From the NCBI GenBank assembly GCA_002345845.1, contig DDWF01000063.1:9918-22915 (forward strand): a stretch of DNA of 12,998 bases. The letters are read 5' to 3'. The stretch is from Betaproteobacteria bacterium UBA2293 (GTDB lineage Bacteria > Pseudomonadota > Gammaproteobacteria > Burkholderiales > Rhodocyclaceae). Below are positions 9,562-12,998 of the stretch, one piece after another. The notes beneath the pieces were generated by a model. The model was not told the DNA's origin, did not search any database, and saw only the letters and a program-made list of their open reading frames with translations. The position numbers were made by a program, and so were the translations under genes. Position 1 is the stretch's first letter. Each line of letters opens with the position of its first letter.

Positions 9562-10358
9562 CGGGGCAGCCAGCCGAGGCCGGCTTCGGTGGTGGTCAGC
9601 GGCTTGTATTCGCAGCCGACCCAGCCGGTGTAGCCGAGCCGGTCGAGCAGTTCGAACAGGTAGGGGTAGTGGATCTCGCCGGTGCCCGGCTCGTGCCGCC
9701 CCGGGTTGTCGGCAATCTGGATATGGGCGATGCGCTCGATATTGGCTTCGAGTGTGCGCGCCAGGTCACCCTGGATGATCTGCGCGTGATAGAGGTCGAA
9801 CTGCAGCTTGACGTTGTCGCGGTCGATGGCAGCAAGCAGGCGCAACGCCTTGCCGATGTCGTCCAGCCAGTAGCCGGGCATGTCGATGCGGCTGTTGATC
9901 GGTTCGATGGTCACCGTCACGCCGATACTCGCCAGACGATCTGCAGCATGGCGCAGGTTGGCGATGTAGGTGGCTTCCAGCTCGGCCTCGGCGACACCGG
10001 CCGGACGCGCCCCGCAGGAAGTCCCCTTGGGGGAAAGTCCGGCCATGCAATGCAGGCGCCGGCAATCAAGCTGCAGCGCGTAAGCGAGCGCCTGTTCGAC
10101 ACTTTCGGCGAACTCGCCGCGCCGCCCCGGCAGGCAGGCCAGACCACGCTCACCGGCCGCCCAATCGCCCGGCGGCAGATTGAACAGCACCTGCTCGACA
10201 CCGGCCGTGGCCAGCCAGCCGGCCACCTCTCCCGCCGGCCAGTCATAGGGAAACAAATATTCGACGCCGTTAAACCCCGCCGCCGCGGCGCGCGTGAAAC
10301 GTTCGGCAAACGGCAGCTCGGTAAATAGAAAACTCAGGTTGGCGGCGAACTTTGGCAT
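9558..10358 (-). CDS. hyi: Hydroxypyruvate isomerase
   Basis: Interconverts hydroxypyruvate and tartronate semialdehyde in glyoxylate metabolism; TIM-barrel of the xylose-isomerase-like/AP endonuclease 2 superfamily. It has 266 residues against 258 in E. coli Hyi. The start FAANLSFLFTE, then FNGVEYLFPYDW, are typical. Expected metal and catalytic residues are in place: E152 in IEPINSR, D188 in LQFDLYHAQ, Q214 in HIQIADNPGRHEPGTGEI, and E240 in GCEYKP. The frame stays open to 10403, but the ATG at 10358 fits the family, and the extension would run through the divergent -10 boxes. No strong Shine-Dalgarno is seen. It is the first gene of a pair with glycerate kinase; the usual partners gcl and glxR are absent here. 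Confidence 0.93.
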   Translation of the reverse strand: MPKFAANLSFLFTELPFAERFTRAAAAGFNGVEYLFPYDWPAGEVAGWLATAGVEQVLFNLPPGDWAAGERGLACLPGRRGEFAESVEQALAYALQLDCRRLHCMAGLSPKGTSCGARPAGVAEAELEATYIANLRHAADRLASIGVTVTIEPINSRIDMPGYWLDDIGKALRLLAAIDRDNVKLQFDLYHAQIIQGDLARTLEANIERIAHIQIADNPGRHEPGTGEIHYPYLFELLDRLGYTGWVGCEYKPLTTTEAGLGWLPR

Positions 10359-10387
10359 GACGGCGACAGTCTGTAGGCGGGGCGAAA

Positions 10388-10395
10388 AGTATAAT
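10388..10395. promoter_or_regulatory. Overlapping divergent -10 boxes (hyi / cobalamin adenosyltransferase)
   Basis: In the 63-base gap between the two divergent genes, AGTATAAT carries a perfect TATAAT on the plus strand (10390-10395) and TATACT (5 of 6) on the minus strand (10393-10388). Initiation would fall about 20 bases before the rightward GTG and about 20-25 bases before the leftward ATG. No good -35 is visible in either direction. Two polymerases could not occupy it at once. Confidence 0.5.
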
Positions 10396-10421
10396 CCGCC
10401 CACTTAACCGGAGAGCGCAAC

Positions 10422-10997
10422 GTGAGCGACAACGAACAAGAACGCAAGGGCAACCGCCTGTCCAAGATCGTCACCCGGACCGGCGACGCCGGCACCACCG
10501 GCCTTGGCGACGGCAGCCGCACCACCAAGGACAGCCTGCGCATCGACGCCATCGGCGAAATCGACGAACTCAATTCCAGCCTTGGCGTGCTGCTCTGCGA
10601 AGACATGCCGGAGTCGGTGCGCAGCGCCCTGCTTGATGTGCAGAACGACCTCTTCGACCTCGGCGGCGAACTGTGCCTGCCCGGCATGGCAGTCATGAAG
10701 GAAGCCCAGGTTGCCCGCCTCGAAGAGCAGGCGGAAGCCTTCAACGCCGATCTGCCAATGCTCAAGGAGTTCATCCTGCCCGGCGGCACCCGGCCGGCGG
10801 CGCTAGCCCACCTGTCGCGCACCGTCTGCCGCCGCGCCGAGCGTGCCATGGTCCGCCTGCACAATGCCGAGCCGCTGTCCGACCCGGCCCGCCGCTACAT
10901 CAACCGCCTCTCCGACCTGCTCTTCATCCTCGGCCGCGCGCTGAACCGCGCCGGCGGCCGCGGCGACGTGCTGTGGCAGAAGGGCAAGAACGCATGA
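10422..10997 (+). CDS. PduO-type ATP:cob(I)alamin adenosyltransferase
   Basis: Transfers the adenosyl group of ATP to cob(I)alamin, making coenzyme B12 for enzymes such as methylmalonyl-CoA mutase; cytoplasmic, normally a trimer of helical bundles. It has 191 residues, typical for PduO/MMAB rather than CobA. The ATP-binding N-terminal motif TRTGDAGTTGLGDG is at 18-31, followed by DAIGEIDELNSSLG at 42-55, FILPGGTRPAALAHLSRTVCRRAER up to residue 141 (the R-x-V-C-R-R-A-E-R helix), and YINRLSDLLFILGR at 149-162. The start is GTG at 10422 with GGAGAG at 10410-10415 upstream; about 14 residues precede the conserved TRTGD core. The stop overlaps the next gene in an ATGA. No B12-dependent mutase is in the window. 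Confidence 0.94.
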   Translation: MSDNEQERKGNRLSKIVTRTGDAGTTGLGDGSRTTKDSLRIDAIGEIDELNSSLGVLLCEDMPESVRSALLDVQNDLFDLGGELCLPGMAVMKEAQVARLEEQAEAFNADLPMLKEFILPGGTRPAALAHLSRTVCRRAERAMVRLHNAEPLSDPARRYINRLSDLLFILGRALNRAGGRGDVLWQKGKNA

Positions 10998-11278
10998 GCG
11001 CCTGTGTGATCGGCCACATCACCGTCAAGGATGAGGAAAAGTGGGCGCAATACCGCGCCCAGGTGCCGGCCACGCTCGCCCCCTGGGGCGCCGAACTGCT
11101 CTTCCGCGGCCAACTGGCCGAAGTACTCGACGGCCACCACCGGCACACCGACACCGTCGTCATCCGCTTCCCGGACCAGGCCGCGGCCGACGCCTGGCAC
11201 AACTCGCCGGCCTACCAGGCGTTGATCCCGCTACGCCGTGAAGCCGCCGACCTCGATCTGCTGACCTTCACCGACTAA
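10994..11278 (+). CDS. Small DUF1330-like protein
   Basis: A 94-residue protein resembling the DUF1330 group of the dimeric alpha-beta barrel (ferredoxin-like) fold. Family-like features are the N-terminal VIGHITVKDEEKWAQYRAQV strand-helix, a central GGELLFRG-like segment (here GAELLFRGQLAEVLDG), VVIRFPDQAAADAWHNSPAYQALIPLR and an acidic end. The biochemical function of this family is not established. The ATG at 10994 overlaps the adenosyltransferase stop in an ATGA, with AGAAGGG about 10 bases upstream inside that gene, so it is probably translated with it. An open frame in the same phase extends back into the adenosyltransferase gene but is only its shadow. No signal peptide or catalytic motif is visible. 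Confidence 0.85.
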   Translation: MSACVIGHITVKDEEKWAQYRAQVPATLAPWGAELLFRGQLAEVLDGHHRHTDTVVIRFPDQAAADAWHNSPAYQALIPLRREAADLDLLTFTD

Positions 11279-11298
11279 ACCCGAAAGCGAGGCGCACC

Positions 11299-12120
11299 AT
11301 GGATCTGCCCATCTATTCCAGCCTCGCCCTCAGCCTCGACCAGGGCATCGCCGAGATCCGCCTGAATCGGCCGGACAAGTCGAACGCCATCAATGATGCA
11401 ATGTGGCAGGAAATCCGCCAGGCCGCCGACTGGGCCGATACGACGCCGGCCGTCCGCGTCGTCATCCTCAGCGGTGCCGGCAAGAACTTCTGCGCCGGCA
11501 TCGACCTCGCCATGCTTGGCAGCATCCAGCAACGCATCGCCGCCCCCGAACCGGCCCAGCGCCGCGCAGCCCTGCGCCAGTTGATCCGCGACCTGCAGGA
11601 CTGCCTGACCGCCATCGAACGCTGCCGCAAGCCGGTCCTCGCCGCCATCCACGGCGCCTGCGTCGGCGGCGCCCTCGACCTTGTCACCTGCTGCGACATG
11701 CGCTACGCCAGCACCGATGCCGTCTTCTCGATCAAGGAAATCGACCTCGCCATGGTCGCCGACGTCGGCACCCTGCAACGCCTGCCGCACCTCATCGGCG
11801 AAGGCCTGACCCGCGAACTGGCCTACACCGGGCGCAACGTCAATGCCGAGGAAGCGCAATTCATCGGCCTGATCAACCGCTGCTTCGCCACCCAGGAAGA
11901 ACTGCGCACCGGCGTCCGCAAGATCGCTACCGCCATCGCCAGCAAATCACCGCAAGCTATCCGCGGCATCAAGCAGGTGCTCAACTACAGCCGCGACCAC
12001 ACAGTTGCCGAAGGCCTCGAATTCGTCGCCGAGTGGAATACAGACCACCTGCTCTCCACCGATCTCATTGAAGCAATTGCAGCGCAGCATGAGAAGCGGG
12101 CAACGCGCTTCGGGGATTGA
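11299..12120 (+). CDS. Crotonase-family protein, probable delta3,5-delta2,4-dienoyl-CoA isomerase
   Basis: Enoyl-CoA hydratase/isomerase fold enzyme of acyl-CoA breakdown; 273 residues. Oxyanion-hole segments are NFCAGIDLAML at about 63-73 and HGACVGGALDL at 118-128. The acidic residues match the dienoyl-CoA isomerase (rat ECH1) set D176/E196/D204 in identity and spacing: D127 in GGALDL, E147 in SIKEIDLAM and D155 in VADVGTLQRLP. The VADVGTLQRLP stretch is distinctive for ECH1-like proteins. Such enzymes shift the double bonds of 3,5-dienoyl-CoA to 2,4-dienoyl-CoA during oxidation of unsaturated fatty acids, or related ring-derived substrates. GAGG 6 bases before the ATG is the likely ribosome site. 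It lies 20 bases after the DUF1330-like gene and probably shares its transcript. A generic enoyl-CoA hydratase label would be the cautious alternative. Confidence 0.88.
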   Translation: MDLPIYSSLALSLDQGIAEIRLNRPDKSNAINDAMWQEIRQAADWADTTPAVRVVILSGAGKNFCAGIDLAMLGSIQQRIAAPEPAQRRAALRQLIRDLQDCLTAIERCRKPVLAAIHGACVGGALDLVTCCDMRYASTDAVFSIKEIDLAMVADVGTLQRLPHLIGEGLTRELAYTGRNVNAEEAQFIGLINRCFATQEELRTGVRKIATAIASKSPQAIRGIKQVLNYSRDHTVAEGLEFVAEWNTDHLLSTDLIEAIAAQHEKRATRFGD

Positions 12121-12199
12121 GTCAAGTCACACAAGAAGGCACTGTCTTGCGAAGGCGGAACGAAACTCGGTGACTACAAGGATGATAGGGCGCCCCCCA

Positions 12200-12217
12200 C
12201 TGGAGCGAGGCTCCCAG
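12200..12217 (+). terminator. Possible weak terminator after the crotonase gene
   Basis: CTGGAGC at 12200-12206, a GAG loop, and GCTCC-C-AG at 12210-12217 form a 7-pair hairpin with one bulged C, followed by only TTTC. The short U-run makes it a weak candidate. It lies in the 96-base stretch between the crotonase stop and the first CRISPR-like sequence, where I see no gene. Confidence 0.3.
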
Positions 12218-12253
12218 TTTCAATTCATCCGCCGTTGCCAGTGGTCGATACGG
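12217..12253 (-). repeat. Probable decayed terminal CRISPR repeat
   Basis: GTTTCAAT followed by a partly matching TCATCC begins 71 bases before the first intact repeat, which is one repeat plus a 34-base spacer. The hairpin half of the repeat is not recognisable. Exact phase and the conserved ATTGAAAC end (minus strand) suggest an eroded last repeat at the trailer end. Chance cannot be excluded for an 8-base exact match. Confidence 0.5.
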
Positions 12254-12287
12254 TGCCGACAACTGGCACAACCATGACGTGAGGCTG

Positions 12288-12998
12288 GTTTCAATCCACG
12301 CCTCCCGTTTCCGGGAGGCGATGCAACCAACGGAATCGGCGGCTTCGCACCGGCGGTGCTGTTTCAATCCACGCCGTGCGTGCATCCGGCTTGGGCATGT
12401 CCACGTGTAGTTTCAATCCACGCCTCCCGTTTCCGGGAGGCGATGCGCGGTCGACGAGATCAATGACCGGATCATCGTCCTGTTTCAATCCACGCCTCCC
12501 GTTTCCGGGAGGCGATGCCTGCTGGCCGGGCTTTTGCTTGCCAGCGTCCGAGTTGTTTCAATCCACGCCTCCCGTTTCCGGGAGGCGATGCATGCCGCCG
12601 AACACAACGCTCGTTCGGACCTGCGCGTTTCAATCCACGCCTCCCGTTTCCGGGAGGCGATGCGCAAGGCCATAGTCGATGCGAGAGGCGACGCGTCGTT
12701 TCAATCCACGCCTCCCGTTTCCGGGAGGCGATGCGAAGTCGGACATCACGGAGCCTTGGCTTTTGTGTCGTTTCAATCCACGCCTCCCGTTTCCGGGAGG
12801 CGATGCCCTGTACTGCGTCGCAGCGACGAGCGATGCGTGCGAAAGTTTCAATCCACGCCTCCCGTTTCCGGGAGGCGATGCGACACCGCCTCGACCGGCA
12901 CCGACGGCACCGTCGAGTTTCAATCCACGCCTCCCGTTTCCGGGAGGCGATGCCCCGAGGCGCGGTGGTCAGCAACGCGCTGCCCATGTTTCAATCCA
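12288..12998 (-). CRISPR. CRISPR array, 37-base repeats, continuing past the right edge
   Basis: Nine identical 37-base repeats start at 12288, 12410, 12482, 12555, 12627, 12698, 12770, 12845 and 12917; a tenth (12361) is shortened, and an eleventh (12988) is cut by the window edge. Spacers are 34-38 bases and all different: 12325-12360, 12376-12409, 12447-12481, 12519-12554, 12592-12626, 12664-12697, 12735-12769, 12807-12844, 12882-12916 and 12954-12987. Each repeat starts GTTTCAATCCACGC on the plus strand and has a 9-pair stem (CGCCTCCCG/CGGGAGGCG) with a 4-base loop. The minus strand is the likely crRNA strand: its repeat ends in ATTGAAAC, the usual 5' handle, and its loop reads GAAA. Decay at the left end agrees, placing the leader to the right. 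The repeat ends resemble type I-C, but 37 bases is longer than the usual 32, and no cas genes are visible, so the type is open. Confidence 0.97.
12361..12375 (-). repeat. CRISPR repeat lacking its hairpin half
   Basis: Only the first 15 bases of the plus-strand repeat (GTTTCAATCCACGCC) remain; the next 22, including the loop, the second stem arm and the ATGC end, are missing. A 34-base spacer follows directly to 12409, so the loss ends at or near the repeat-spacer boundary. In the crRNA direction the ATTGAAAC handle is kept but the stem-loop that processing enzymes recognise is gone. Confidence 0.9.

Noticed and set aside
8428..9633. 401-aa plus-strand open frame
   Set aside because: Antisense shadow of the glycerate kinase.
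12682..12693. Spacer segment GAGAGGCGACGC resembling the repeat's GGGAGGCGATGC (10 of 12)
   Set aside because: Short and GC-rich; a chance match is likely, and the spacer length is normal.
12472..12987. Long minus-strand open frame (171 aa) with a repeated IASRKREAWIET motif, and similar shorter frames
   Set aside because: It is the CRISPR repeat read as protein; repeat plus spacer is near 72 bases, so the frame is kept by chance.
12325..12987. Every spacer can be read as an open frame on the plus strand, hinting at crRNAs antisense to mRNAs (type III-like)
   Set aside because: Spacers of about 35 bases in high-GC DNA usually lack stops, and minus frames tried also look open, so there is no real strand signal without protospacer matches.

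Overview
This window is a GC-rich, densely packed piece of bacterial chromosome. The proteins are typical of Betaproteobacteria, and I would guess a Rhodocyclales-type organism (Dechloromonas/Azonexus-like). That placement rests on family resemblance and base composition, not on a marker gene. I see no rRNA, tRNA, insertion sequence or prophage. All gaps between genes are shorter than 200 bases.

Layout: (1) Positions 1-1322 (+) hold an RhlE-type DEAD-box RNA helicase that enters from the left edge. (2) A bidirectional terminator at 1346-1371 separates it from a leftward block, read from right to left: glcD, glcE, glcF (the three glycolate oxidase subunits), an HDOD-domain protein, then a PP2C-type protein phosphatase. 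The first four genes are joined by 1- to 4-base stop/start overlaps; the phosphatase follows after 60 bases. (3) Divergent from glcD is a diguanylate cyclase at 7046-8323 (+) with a zinc-binding CZB domain and an unrecognised N-terminal region. (4) It converges, sharing the palindromic tetranucleotide TTAA as both stop codons, on a leftward pair: hyi (hydroxypyruvate isomerase) and a MOFRL-family glycerate 2-kinase. (5) Divergent from hyi is a rightward block: a PduO-type cobalamin adenosyltransferase, a small DUF1330-like protein and a crotonase-family protein with the Asp/Glu/Asp set of delta3,5-delta2,4-dienoyl-CoA isomerases. (6) From about 12288 to the right edge lies a CRISPR array: nine identical 37-base repeats, one repeat that has lost its hairpin half, one cut by the window edge and probably one decayed terminal repeat. 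No cas genes are in view.

How the genes fit together: GlcDEF oxidises glycolate to glyoxylate. Hyi and glycerate kinase act lower in the glyoxylate-to-glycerate route, but glyoxylate carboligase and tartronate semialdehyde reductase are not in the window. A c-di-GMP synthesis gene sits between these two metabolic blocks, and the glycolate operon carries an HDOD regulator and leads into a phosphatase, so signalling genes are interleaved with C2/C3 metabolism. The CRISPR array is probably transcribed leftward, because its crRNA strand gives a GAAA tetraloop and the ATTGAAAC repeat end. Its decayed end faces the crotonase gene, so leader and cas genes are expected to the right of the window.
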